A stretch of DNA of 11,813 bases from Treponema sp. (GTDB lineage: Bacteria; Spirochaetota; Spirochaetia; Treponematales; Breznakiellaceae), in the NCBI GenBank assembly GCA_031289935.1, contig JAITON010000074.1:1-11813 (forward strand). Reading direction: 5' to 3'. This document shows, piece after piece, positions 5,158 through 11,813 of the stretch (positions within the stretch are counted from its first letter, which is position 1; the number at the start of each line of letters is the position of its first letter). A program made the translations under genes and the position numbers. The notes beneath the pieces are model-generated. The model made no database searches. It was not told the DNA's origin and saw only the letters and a program-made list of their open reading frames with translations.

Positions 5158-7251
5158 ATGAGTTATACCACAGACCTCATCAAGAATGTTGCCATCGCCG
5201 GGCACGGGCAGACCGGCAAGACCAGCCTCTTCGAGCGCATCCTCTTTGCGGGAGGCGCTATCGCCAAGCCGGAGACCGTCGAATCGGGCAAAACCGTGGG
5301 GGACTATGCCCCCGAGGAGATCGAGCGGAAGATATCGGTCCACACCGCCTTGGGCCATGTGGACCGAAAGGGGAAGAAGCTCAATTTTTTTGATACCCCC
5401 GGGTCTTCGGACTTTGTGGGTGACGTGATCCTGAGTTTCCGGGCCTCGGAATTCGCCCTGCTTACCCTGGATGCATCATCGGGAGTGCAGATTGAGACGG
5501 TGAAGCTCTGGCGGAATCTGGATGGCCGGAAGAAGCCCCGGGGGGTCTTTGTCACCAAGATGGACGGGGAGCGGGCCGATTTTGACAAGGCTCTGGCGGA
5601 TATTAAGGAGAAATTTAAGCTGAGCCCGGTAGCGGTGACCCTTCCCATGGGGAGCGGGGCCGCCTATAAGGGTGTGATTGATATTCTGAACGAAAAGGCC
5701 TATCTGGCGGGCGGGGAGGGGGTCGAGAAAGAGGCCCCTATCCCGGCGGAGTACCAGGAGGCGGCTGCTACAGCCCGGGAGCGGCTCATTGAGGCCGCCG
5801 CCGAGGGGGACGACAGCCTGATGGGAAAGTACATTGAGTCGGGTTCCCTGGAAGCGGCGGACATGCATGCGGGCCTTGTGGAGGCCCTGGCGGCCGGGGC
5901 CTTTGTGCCGGTCTTTGCGGGGGCGACCCTGAAGAATTCAGGGCTCCTGCCTCTGTTGGACTTTATCGCCGAGGCAGGGCCGGACCCCCGGACGGCCAAG
6001 GACGTGGCCCTCCGTACCGAGGCTGAGGGCGCTACGGCACGGATTGATGTGCCTATCGATCCCGACAAGCCCCTTTCAGCCCTGGTGATCCGTACTACTT
6101 ACGACCAGTTCTCCGGGAAGCTCTCCTGGGTCAAGGTCATCACCGGGAAACTGGCCACGGATTCTGAGGCTCTGAACGTGTCGGAGAACAAGAAGGAGCG
6201 GATCGGCAAGCTCTATATCTGCCAGGGAAAGAAGCTTGAGGAGGTTCGGGAACTCTGTGCCGGCGATGTGGGCATTGTGACCAAGTCGGCCTCCTTTAAG
6301 ACCAACGATACGATTACTGCGGGGGACGCATCCCTGACCTTCCTCCCCCTGCGGCTCCCAGAGCCGGTCCATTCGGTGGCGGTGAATGCCCTGGCGAAAA
6401 AGGACGAGGATAAGCTGGGCGAGTCCCTGGTCCGGGCCGCTGAGGAGGACAAGACCTTCCGCTATCAGTTTAACGCCGAGACCAAGGAGTCGGTGATTTC
6501 CGGCATGGGGGAGCTCCAGATCAATATCACCCTGGACAAGATCAAGGCCAACCAGAAGATCGATATGGAGACCCGCATCCCCCGGGTGGCTTACCGGGAG
6601 ACCATCACCAGGAAGGCCGGGGCGGAGTACACCCACAAGAAACAGACCGGCGGCCACGGCCAGTACGGTAAAGTGGTGATTGAGATTGCCCCCCTGCCCC
6701 GGGGCGCGAGCTATCAGTTTGTGAACGCCATCTTCGGCGGAGCCATCCCTAAGAACTACATCCCCGGCGTGGAAAAGGGTATCGTCGAGGGTATGGCCCG
6801 GGGGACCATGGCCCAGTACCCGGTGGTGGACGTGGAAGTGAAGATCGTGGACGGCAAATACCACCCGGTGGATTCCTCGGAGCTGTCTTTTAAGCTGGCC
6901 GCCCGGAACGCCTTTAGGGAGTCAATGCGGCAGGCCAACCCCACGCTTCTGGAACCCGTTATGAACCTGACGGTCTTTGTGGAGGACAAGTACCTGGGGG
7001 ACGTGATGAGCGACCTTTCGGGCAAGCGGGGCAAGATCCTGGGCCAGGACAGCGTGGGCGGTATCGCCGAGATCCGCGCCGAGGTGCCCCAGGCGGAGCT
7101 GCTGCGCTACTCCATCGATCTCAGGTCCATTACCAGCGGCACGGGTTCCTTTGGCGTGGCCTTTGACCACTATGCGCCTATCTCGGGCCGCATTGCCGAG
7201 GACGTGATCAAGGCGGCCGAAGCCTTCAAGACTGCGGAGACCGAAGAATAA
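5158..7251 (+). CDS. fusA2: EF-G-like translational GTPase (EF-G2 type)
   Basis: A 697-residue protein with the full EF-G domain order: G domain about 1-270, domain II about 290-375, III about 385-460, IV about 460-590 (with HKKQTGGHGQYG where EF-G has HKKQSGGRGQYG), and V to the end (LRSITSGTGSFGVAFDHY). G1 is GHGQTGKT at 15-22 and G4 is TKMD at 133-136 in place of NKMD. G3 is DTPGSSDF at about 80-87, where true EF-G has DTPGHVDF. The histidine that promotes ribosome-triggered GTP hydrolysis is thus Ser83. EF-G paralogues in other bacteria also lose this His (often to Tyr), and some show little or no ribosome-stimulated GTPase activity. The protein is therefore probably a specialised paralogue rather than the main translocase, with a role that is unproven. 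It has its own strong promoter and is followed 30 bp later by leuS, presumably in one transcript. Confidence 0.95.
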   Translation: MSYTTDLIKNVAIAGHGQTGKTSLFERILFAGGAIAKPETVESGKTVGDYAPEEIERKISVHTALGHVDRKGKKLNFFDTPGSSDFVGDVILSFRASEFALLTLDASSGVQIETVKLWRNLDGRKKPRGVFVTKMDGERADFDKALADIKEKFKLSPVAVTLPMGSGAAYKGVIDILNEKAYLAGGEGVEKEAPIPAEYQEAAATARERLIEAAAEGDDSLMGKYIESGSLEAADMHAGLVEALAAGAFVPVFAGATLKNSGLLPLLDFIAEAGPDPRTAKDVALRTEAEGATARIDVPIDPDKPLSALVIRTTYDQFSGKLSWVKVITGKLATDSEALNVSENKKERIGKLYICQGKKLEEVRELCAGDVGIVTKSASFKTNDTITAGDASLTFLPLRLPEPVHSVAVNALAKKDEDKLGESLVRAAEEDKTFRYQFNAETKESVISGMGELQINITLDKIKANQKIDMETRIPRVAYRETITRKAGAEYTHKKQTGGHGQYGKVVIEIAPLPRGASYQFVNAIFGGAIPKNYIPGVEKGIVEGMARGTMAQYPVVDVEVKIVDGKYHPVDSSELSFKLAARNAFRESMRQANPTLLEPVMNLTVFVEDKYLGDVMSDLSGKRGKILGQDSVGGIAEIRAEVPQAELLRYSIDLRSITSGTGSFGVAFDHYAPISGRIAEDVIKAAEAFKTAETEE

Positions 7252-7281
7252 AATACCGCATTAAATCAGTAGGAGCGCCCT

Positions 7282-9810
7282 ATGGCCAAGTACCCTTTTG
7301 AGAGCATTGAACCCAAGTGGCAGCGCTACTGGGCCGAACACCAGACCTTCCGGGCCATCGAGGACCCGGCCTTCCCCAAGGACAGGCGCCGCTATGTCCT
7401 GGACATGTTCCCCTATCCATCGGGACAGGGCCTCCATGTGGGCCACCCCGAAGGCTACATCGCCACAGACATCTACTGCCGCTACCTGCGTATGAAGGGT
7501 TTCAATGTGCTGCACCCCATGGGCTTCGATGCCTTCGGCCTTCCGGCGGAAAACTACGCCATTAAGACCGGCACTCATCCCACCGTCACTACTGCCGCGA
7601 ACATCAACAAATTCCGTCAGCAGATCAATTCCTTCGGCTTCTCCTACGATTGGGACCGGGAGGTGGACACCTCAAACCCGGACTACTATCGCTGGACCCA
7701 GTGGATTTTCCTTAAACTCTTTGAAAAGGGTCTGGCCTACGAGGCCGAAAGCCCCATCAACTGGTGCCCTTCCTGCAAAACGGGCCTGGCCAACGAGGAA
7801 GTCAAGGATGGCTGCTGCGAGCGTTGCGGTACGAAAGTTACCCGGAAGCGTATCCGCCAGTGGATCCTCCGTATCACCGCTTACGCCGAGCGGCTCCTGG
7901 AGGACCTGGACGGTCTAGACTGGCCCGAGCCCGTCAAGCTCATGCAGCGCAACTGGATCGGCCGCTCCGAAGGGGCCAATGTGGTATTCAAAGTTGATTT
8001 GAGTACTTGCCCTCTCGTTTCGTCTTCAGCAAAACTGCCGAATCAAGAGACCGGAGACCTTTTCATAGAAGTATACACCACCCGGCCCGATACCCTTTTC
8101 GGGGCCACCTATATGGTCCTCGCCCCGGAGCACCCCCTGGTGGCCACAATCACCGGGCCGGAGCAGCAGGCTGCCGTGGCCGCTTACCTGGAGGAGGCCG
8201 CCAAGAAGAGCGACCTGGAGCGCACCGATCTGGCCAAGACCAAGACCGGCGTCTTCTCCGGGGCCTACGCTATTAACCCGGTGAACGGAGCGCGGATCCC
8301 CATCTGGATCGCCGACTACGTGCTCATCTCCTACGGTACCGGCGCCATTATGGCCGTCCCCGCCCACGATGAGCGGGACTGGGACTTTGCCAAGGCCTTC
8401 AACTTGCCCATCATTCAGGTAGTATCCCCGACAGCCCCGGACAAAATGCTGGAGAATCCGCAGGATTCTCCCAAGGTCAACGCCTTCGGCGTTGGCCAAT
8501 GTACCGCAGCCTATGGCTATGCGGTCAATTCCGGGCCCTTTACCGGGATGCCTACCGCCGAGGCCCAGAAGGCCGTTACTGCCTGGCTTGAGGAGCGGGG
8601 TCTGGGCAAAAAGGCCGTGAACTATAAGCTTCGGGACTGGATATTCAGCCGCCAGCGCTACTGGGGCGAACCCATCCCGGTGGTCCACTGCGAAAAATGC
8701 GGCATCCAGGCCCTGCCGGAGCGCGAGCTCCCCCTCCGCCTGCCTGAGGTCCGGTCTTACCTCCCCACCGGTACCGGCGAATCCCCCCTGGCGGCCATTG
8801 AGGGCTGGGTCAATACGCGCTGCCCCCAATGCGGCGGCCCGGCAAAGCGGGAAACCAACACCATGCCCCAGTGGGCTGGTTCCTGTTGGTACTATCTCCG
8901 CTACCTGGACCCCCAAAACGATAGGGCCTTTGCGGGCCGGGACAAGATCGACTACTGGGCCCCTGTGGACCTCTACGTGGGCGGGAACGAACACGCGGTC
9001 CTCCACCTGCTCTACGCCCGGTTCTGGCACAAAGTTCTCTACGACTTAGGGCTTGTGAACATCAAAGAACCCTTCCAGCGCCTGGTGAACCAGGGCATGA
9101 TCCTGGGCGAAGACAACCAGAAGATGAGTAAGAGCCGGGGCAACGTCATCAACCCCGACAACATCATAGGGGAATACGGCGCCGATAGCCTGCGGGTCTA
9201 CGAGATGTTCATGGGTCCTCTGGAAGTCACCAAGCCCTGGACGACCGCCGGCCTCGTGGGGGCTAGCCGTTTCCTGGAACGCCTCTGGGCCATCGCCGAA
9301 AAGTGCCGGCCGGCTCCAGTGGACGGTCCGGCCGAAGCCGCCCCCGGTGACCTGGTCCGGCTCCTCCACAAGACCATCAAAAAGCTGAGCCGGGACACGG
9401 AGACCCTGAGCTTCAACACCGCCATCAGCGCCATGATGATCTACTCCAACGAGCTTGCCCGGCTACAGGCCGTGCCCCGGAGCCTCTGGGAGCCCCTGGT
9501 GCAGATGATCAGCCCCTACGCCCCCCACCTGGGGGAGGAACTCTGGGAGAAACTGGGCCATAGCGAATCGGTGTTCAGGTCCGCCTGGCCCGTCTGGGAC
9601 GAGGCCCTCTGCACGGAGAACGAAGCGCTCATCGTGGTCCAGGTCAATGGCAAGATTCGGGACAAGTTCAACGCCCCCGCCGGTACGGGCAAGGCTGAGC
9701 TGGAGACCCGGGCCCGGGCCCTGCCGGGGGTCGCCAAGTGGATCGAGGGCAGGCGCATCGTCAAGCTGATTGCCGTGCCGGGCAAGCTCGTGAACATCGT
9801 GGTGGCCTGA
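7282..9810 (+). CDS. leuS: Leucyl-tRNA synthetase
   Basis: An 842-residue class Ia synthetase charging tRNA-Leu, of bacterial type and normal length. The ATP signatures are HVGH at 52-55 and KMSKS at 614-618. A zinc knuckle is formed by C162, C165, C179 and C182. The CP1 editing domain keeps TTRPDT (from T266) and GTGAIMAVPAHDERD with the conserved Asp363, so post-transfer editing should work. A second Cys cluster (HCEKCG… and RCPQCGG, about 469-517) lies before the MPQWAGSCWYYLRY block. Two local expansions stand out: residues about 238-256, encoded by AT-richer DNA, and about 385-412, which carries a DNA inverted repeat. AGGAG at 7271-7275, 6 bp from the ATG, supports the start. It follows fusA2 with 30 bp between and is probably co-transcribed. 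Confidence 0.99.
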   Translation: MAKYPFESIEPKWQRYWAEHQTFRAIEDPAFPKDRRRYVLDMFPYPSGQGLHVGHPEGYIATDIYCRYLRMKGFNVLHPMGFDAFGLPAENYAIKTGTHPTVTTAANINKFRQQINSFGFSYDWDREVDTSNPDYYRWTQWIFLKLFEKGLAYEAESPINWCPSCKTGLANEEVKDGCCERCGTKVTRKRIRQWILRITAYAERLLEDLDGLDWPEPVKLMQRNWIGRSEGANVVFKVDLSTCPLVSSSAKLPNQETGDLFIEVYTTRPDTLFGATYMVLAPEHPLVATITGPEQQAAVAAYLEEAAKKSDLERTDLAKTKTGVFSGAYAINPVNGARIPIWIADYVLISYGTGAIMAVPAHDERDWDFAKAFNLPIIQVVSPTAPDKMLENPQDSPKVNAFGVGQCTAAYGYAVNSGPFTGMPTAEAQKAVTAWLEERGLGKKAVNYKLRDWIFSRQRYWGEPIPVVHCEKCGIQALPERELPLRLPEVRSYLPTGTGESPLAAIEGWVNTRCPQCGGPAKRETNTMPQWAGSCWYYLRYLDPQNDRAFAGRDKIDYWAPVDLYVGGNEHAVLHLLYARFWHKVLYDLGLVNIKEPFQRLVNQGMILGEDNQKMSKSRGNVINPDNIIGEYGADSLRVYEMFMGPLEVTKPWTTAGLVGASRFLERLWAIAEKCRPAPVDGPAEAAPGDLVRLLHKTIKKLSRDTETLSFNTAISAMMIYSNELARLQAVPRSLWEPLVQMISPYAPHLGEELWEKLGHSESVFRSAWPVWDEALCTENEALIVVQVNGKIRDKFNAPAGTGKAELETRARALPGVAKWIEGRRIVKLIAVPGKLVNIVVA
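8451..8471. repeat. Perfect inverted repeat inside leuS
   Basis: GGAGAATCC (8451-8459) and GGATTCTCC (8463-8471) are perfect 9-bp reverse complements around a 3-bp loop (GCA). The element encodes residues about 389-397 of LeuS (L-E-N-P-Q-D-S-P region), in a linker that is about 12 residues longer than in E. coli LeuS by eye. Confidence 0.85.
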
Positions 9811-9816
9811 CCAAAC

Positions 9817-9835
9817 GGCCGCCCCCGGCCCCTTC
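9817..9835 (+). terminator. Possible weak terminator after leuS
   Basis: GGCCG (9817-9821) and CGGCC (9826-9830) pair around a CCCC loop, followed by CCTTCT. The hairpin is GC-rich and starts 7 bp beyond the leuS stop, but the T tract is poor. It may equally be a pause site. Confidence 0.35.
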
Positions 9836-9855
9836 TATACAGAACACAAGCGAGA

Positions 9856-9875
9856 GTTGACAGGGCCCCGTCAAC
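9856..9875. promoter_or_regulatory. Near-perfect 20-bp palindrome, candidate operator
   Basis: GTTGACAGGGCCCCGTCAAC is a dyad with 18 of 20 symmetric positions; only the A at 9862 and the C at 9869 break it. It overlaps the TTGACA -35 hexamer below and lies upstream of the small ORF and alr. The position fits a repressor operator. A hairpin of the same bases in read-through RNA from leuS is an alternative; no T tract follows, so it is not an ordinary terminator. Confidence 0.5.
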
Positions 9876-9886
9876 CGGGGTATATG
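9857..9886 (+). promoter_or_regulatory. Promoter of the small ORF and alr
   Basis: TTGACA (9857-9862, perfect), 18 bp, TATATG (9881-9886, four of six). Transcription would begin near 9893, which coincides with the second ATG of the small ORF, so the message might be leaderless there. The -10 is imperfect. Confidence 0.5.
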
Positions 9887-9985
9887 AATACCATGAAAAC
9901 TTTGAAGCCGCTCATTCCCCAGGGGCGGATTTTCGACAACTTATCCAGGCTCTTTAAGTACGAGATCCGCAAGGCAGCGTCCTAG
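9884..9985 (+). CDS. Candidate 33-aa basic small ORF upstream of alr
   Basis: ATG 9884 to TAG 9983-9985, 33 codons; an internal ATG at 9893 would give 30. I do not recognise the peptide. It begins MNTMKTLKPLIPQG and ends FKYEIRKAAS, has seven Lys/Arg against two acidic residues, and shows no membrane segment. Third codon positions are about 76% G or C, like the neighbouring genes. GGGG at 9877-9880 sits close before ATG 9884 as a weak ribosome binding site. The TAG overlaps the alr GTG by one base (TAGTG), the classic layout of translational coupling, so this may be a leader peptide for alr as much as a functional small protein. Without homologues it remains a candidate. Confidence 0.45.
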   Translation: MNTMKTLKPLIPQGRIFDNLSRLFKYEIRKAAS

Positions 9986-11112
9986 TGCGGGCAACCCGGG
10001 CCCTCATCCACCTGGACCGGCTGGCCCGTAATATCGCCCTGGTACGGGGCCGCATCGGGCCGGGGCCCCTAATCTGCATGCCCGTTAAGGCCGGCGCCTA
10101 CGGTCACGGCGCGGTGGCGGTGGCCCGGGCCGCCCTAGCCGCCGGGGTCCGGTACCTGGCGGCGGCCTCTCTGGAAGAGGGGGCCGAGCTCAGACAGGCG
10201 GGGATTAACGCGCCAATCCTGCTCCTCTCCCAGGCCAGCCCCGGGGACCTTCCCGAGGCGGCGTCCCTGGGACTCATCCCCCTGGTCAGCGACCGGGAAT
10301 TCGTCTCGGCGGCCGCCTCGGCGGCCGGGGCCGCCGCAGGGAAGCGCCTGGCGGTTCACCTCAAGATCGACACCGGTATGGGCCGGCTGGGCTGTACCCC
10401 GGAGGAGGCCCCGGAACTCGCCGCCTTTATCGCCTCAAAACCTTCGTTACAATACGCCGGCACCGCCACCCATCTAGCCGCCGCCGGATCGGCCGCCGAA
10501 GGGGACCTCCGCTATACCCGGGACCAGCTCGCCCGGTTCCGGGCCGCCGTGGAGGCCATACGCCGGGCAGGGGTCGACCCCGGTATCGTCCACGCCGCCA
10601 ATTCCGGGGGCGTACTGCTCCACGAGGATTCCTGGCTTGATATGGTGCGGCCGGGCCTCCTCCTCTACGGCTATTCGCCCCTGGGCTCGCCTCCGGGCAG
10701 GCCGGAGCCTCAGGAGCCGCGTCCCGAGCCCCTCATGGAACTCGTGACCAATATCGTCGCCCTCAAGCATCTCCGCCGGGGGGAACCGGTCTCCTATGAC
10801 CGCATCTGGACCGCCCCGGAGGACACCACCATCGCCGTCATTCCCGTGGGCTACGGCGACGGACTCCCCCGGGCCCTCAGCGGCCGGCTTCAGGTCCTCG
10901 TCCAGGGCCGGCTCTATCCCCAGGTAGGCCGCATCTGTATGGACCAGTGTATGCTGAACCTGGGCCCGGACGCCGCTATTCCCCGCTGGGAAAGGCTCAC
11001 GGTCTTTGGCGGCGCGGCCCCGGACGCCGCGGACCTGGCAGCCCAAACCGGGACCATCCCCTATGAAATCACCTGCGGCATCAGCCCCCGGGTCCCCCGG
11101 GTCTATTGTTAG
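9985..11112 (+). CDS. alr: Alanine racemase (PLP-dependent)
   Basis: A 375-residue fold type III PLP enzyme that interconverts L- and D-alanine for peptidoglycan. The PLP lysine is K35 in MPVKAGAYGHG (usual KANAYGHG). The second catalytic base is Tyr271 in PVSYDRIWTAPED. VGYGDGLPRALS and VGRICMDQCMLNLG are the expected C-terminal domain blocks. The length is typical. The start is GTG at 9985: the protein then begins RATRALIHLDRLARNIALVR, which matches the family start, and no upstream in-frame alternative fits. No strong ribosome binding site precedes the GTG (only AAGG about 10 bp away), consistent with coupling to the overlapping small ORF. Confidence 0.98.
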   Translation: MRATRALIHLDRLARNIALVRGRIGPGPLICMPVKAGAYGHGAVAVARAALAAGVRYLAAASLEEGAELRQAGINAPILLLSQASPGDLPEAASLGLIPLVSDREFVSAAASAAGAAAGKRLAVHLKIDTGMGRLGCTPEEAPELAAFIASKPSLQYAGTATHLAAAGSAAEGDLRYTRDQLARFRAAVEAIRRAGVDPGIVHAANSGGVLLHEDSWLDMVRPGLLLYGYSPLGSPPGRPEPQEPRPEPLMELVTNIVALKHLRRGEPVSYDRIWTAPEDTTIAVIPVGYGDGLPRALSGRLQVLVQGRLYPQVGRICMDQCMLNLGPDAAIPRWERLTVFGGAAPDAADLAAQTGTIPYEITCGISPRVPRVYC

Positions 11113-11115
11113 CGA

Positions 11116-11148
11116 AGGGCTTACCGGCCGGTTAAGCGGCGCCGCCCT
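11116..11148. repeat. Nested inverted repeats between alr and clpP
   Basis: An outer pair AGGGC (11116-11120) and GCCCT (11144-11148) encloses two adjacent dyads: an imperfect CTTACCGGCCGGTTAAG (11120-11136) and a perfect GCGGCGCCGC (11136-11145). It lies 3 bp beyond the alr stop. It could fold as the alr 3' end, but the following ATTGTTC is a poor T tract, so a terminator is not established. Confidence 0.5.
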
Positions 11149-11151
11149 AGA

Positions 11152-11179
11152 TTGTTCTCCGGCTTTCGTATAGTATAGG
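11152..11179 (+). promoter_or_regulatory. Possible clpP promoter
   Basis: TTGTTC (11152-11157), 16 bp, TATAGG (11174-11179), with an overlapping TATAGT at 11169-11174. Both hexamers are imperfect. It would give a short leader holding the AAGGAG site. Confidence 0.35.
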
Positions 11180-11202
11180 GAAACTTCACGCAAGGAGCGA
11201 TG

Positions 11203-11813
11203 ATGAATCAGTATACAATACAGCTTGATGATGATGACGATGATGACCAGGAAGAGCAGACCAGGGCGGAACCCTCGGCGGGCGGCGCCCTCGTAGGCGA
11301 CCCGCTGATCACCAGGCTGCTCAAGACCCGGACCATCCTGCTTTCCGGGGAAATCAACAAAGAACTGGCCGAAAAGACCATCAAACAGCTTTTGCTCATG
11401 GAAGACCAGGGGGAAGAGCCCATCAGGCTCTTTATTGATTCCCCCGGCGGGGACGCCGACGCGGGCTACGCCATCTTCGACATGATCCGCTTTGTGAAAC
11501 CCCCGGTAATCGCCGTGGGCATGGGGCTCGTGGCCAGCGCCGCCGCCATCGTCCAGCTCGCCTGCCCCAGGGAACGGCGGATCGGGCTGCCCAACAGCCA
11601 CTACCTGATCCATCAGCCCCTGTCGGGCATCCGGGGAGTGGCCACGGACATCGAAATCCACGCCCGGGAGCTGGACAAGCTCCGGGAAAAGATCAACCGC
11701 CTGATTGCCGAAGAAACCGGCGCGGCCCCGGAACAGGTGGAAAAGGACACGGACCGGGACTACTGGATGAACGCCGATGAGGCGGTCCGCTACGGCCTGA
11801 TCTCCCGGGTCGT
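11203..11813 (+). CDS. clpP: ATP-dependent Clp protease proteolytic subunit (paralogue), 3' end outside window
   Basis: The first about 203 residues of a ClpP serine peptidase, the barrel subunit that degrades proteins delivered by Clp ATPases. The triad is Ser112 (in LVASAAAIV, where canonical ClpP has AASMGA), His137 (in YLIHQPLSG) and Asp186 (in DTDRDYW). FIDSPGGDADAGYAIFDMI and the ATDIEIHARELDKL helix are canonical. The N-terminal region that forms the axial-pore loops is unusual: L8 is followed by seven Asp residues (9-15) and then QEEQ before the usual RLLKTRTILLSGEI block. ATGs at 11200 and 11203 are in frame; AAGGAG at 11192-11197 is 5 bp from the second, which is preferred. No stop is reached before the window ends, but the visible part is nearly full length. 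Confidence 0.95.
   Translation, partial: MNQYTIQLDDDDDDDQEEQTRAEPSAGGALVGDPLITRLLKTRTILLSGEINKELAEKTIKQLLLMEDQGEEPIRLFIDSPGGDADAGYAIFDMIRFVKPPVIAVGMGLVASAAAIVQLACPRERRIGLPNSHYLIHQPLSGIRGVATDIEIHARELDKLREKINRLIAEETGAAPEQVEKDTDRDYWMNADEAVRYGLISRV

Noticed and set aside
6076..6864. 262-codon frame antisense to fusA2
   Set aside because: Shadow frame; the His/Gly/Leu-rich composition is the usual complement of EF-G coding sequence.
8026..9030. 334-codon frame antisense to leuS
   Set aside because: A shadow of high-GC coding DNA; leuS motifs are complete on the other strand and the antisense product has no recognisable features.
9985..9987. Frameshifted N-terminus: the small ORF as a broken start of alr
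   Set aside because: From GTG 9985 alr already begins with the normal family N-terminus and has normal length, so nothing is missing.
10474..11661. 395-codon - strand frame spanning the end of alr and the start of clpP
   Set aside because: It opposes two certain genes and crosses their spacer; composition reflects GC-rich third positions, and the Ile-rich stretch is just the reverse of the clpP Asp codons.

Overview
The window is a GC-rich stretch of bacterial chromosome. It carries eight confidently recognised genes on the + strand, one substrate-binding-like gene on the - strand, one candidate small ORF, and a 315-bp tandem repeat array at the left end. The gene set looks like a spirochaete of the Treponema type: an EF-G paralogue with an altered G3 motif, an N-terminally acidic ClpP paralogue, a DUF151-UVR protein and a LysM-M23 peptidase. 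This placement is an inference from the look of the proteins, not from any database search. I see no phage, IS, integrase, CRISPR or defence module; most of the window is housekeeping.

Left region (1-1710). Fifteen 21-bp units (104-418) lie just beyond the 3' end of a - strand gene (430-1641). That gene encodes a membrane-anchored protein resembling ABC-transporter solute-binding proteins. The array is in the same reading frame as the gene, separated from it by two stop codons. A divergent promoter region (about 1685-1713) separates this gene from the + strand operon.

Middle region (1724-5075). rlmE (23S rRNA 2'-O-methyltransferase), a class I polyprenyl diphosphate synthase and a bifunctional-nuclease/UVR protein overlap by 4 bp at each junction (ATGA) and form a tight operon. 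After a 102-bp gap with its own TATAAT box comes a membrane-anchored LysM-LysM-M23 endopeptidase.

Translation region (5099-9810). A near-consensus sigma70 promoter (TTGACA, 17 bp, CATAAT) drives an EF-G-like GTPase whose G3 motif reads DTPGSSDF rather than DTPGHVDF. It is followed 30 bp later by leuS. leuS carries two local insertions, one of low GC and one holding a perfect 9-bp inverted repeat.

Right region (9811-11813). The 174-bp gap after leuS is not empty. It holds a GC hairpin, a 20-bp near-perfect palindrome overlapping a TTGACA -35 box, and a 33-codon basic small ORF whose TAG stop overlaps the GTG start of alr (alanine racemase) by one base. After a structured 88-bp gap, a clpP paralogue with seven consecutive Asp residues near its N-terminus begins and runs off the window.

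Functionally the window mixes translation (RlmE, EF-G2, LeuS), envelope or isoprenoid work (polyprenyl synthase, M23 peptidase, alanine racemase) and proteolysis (ClpP). The most unusual items are the in-frame repeat array after the binding-protein gene, the palindrome/small-ORF leader of alr, and the EF-G paralogue lacking its catalytic histidine.
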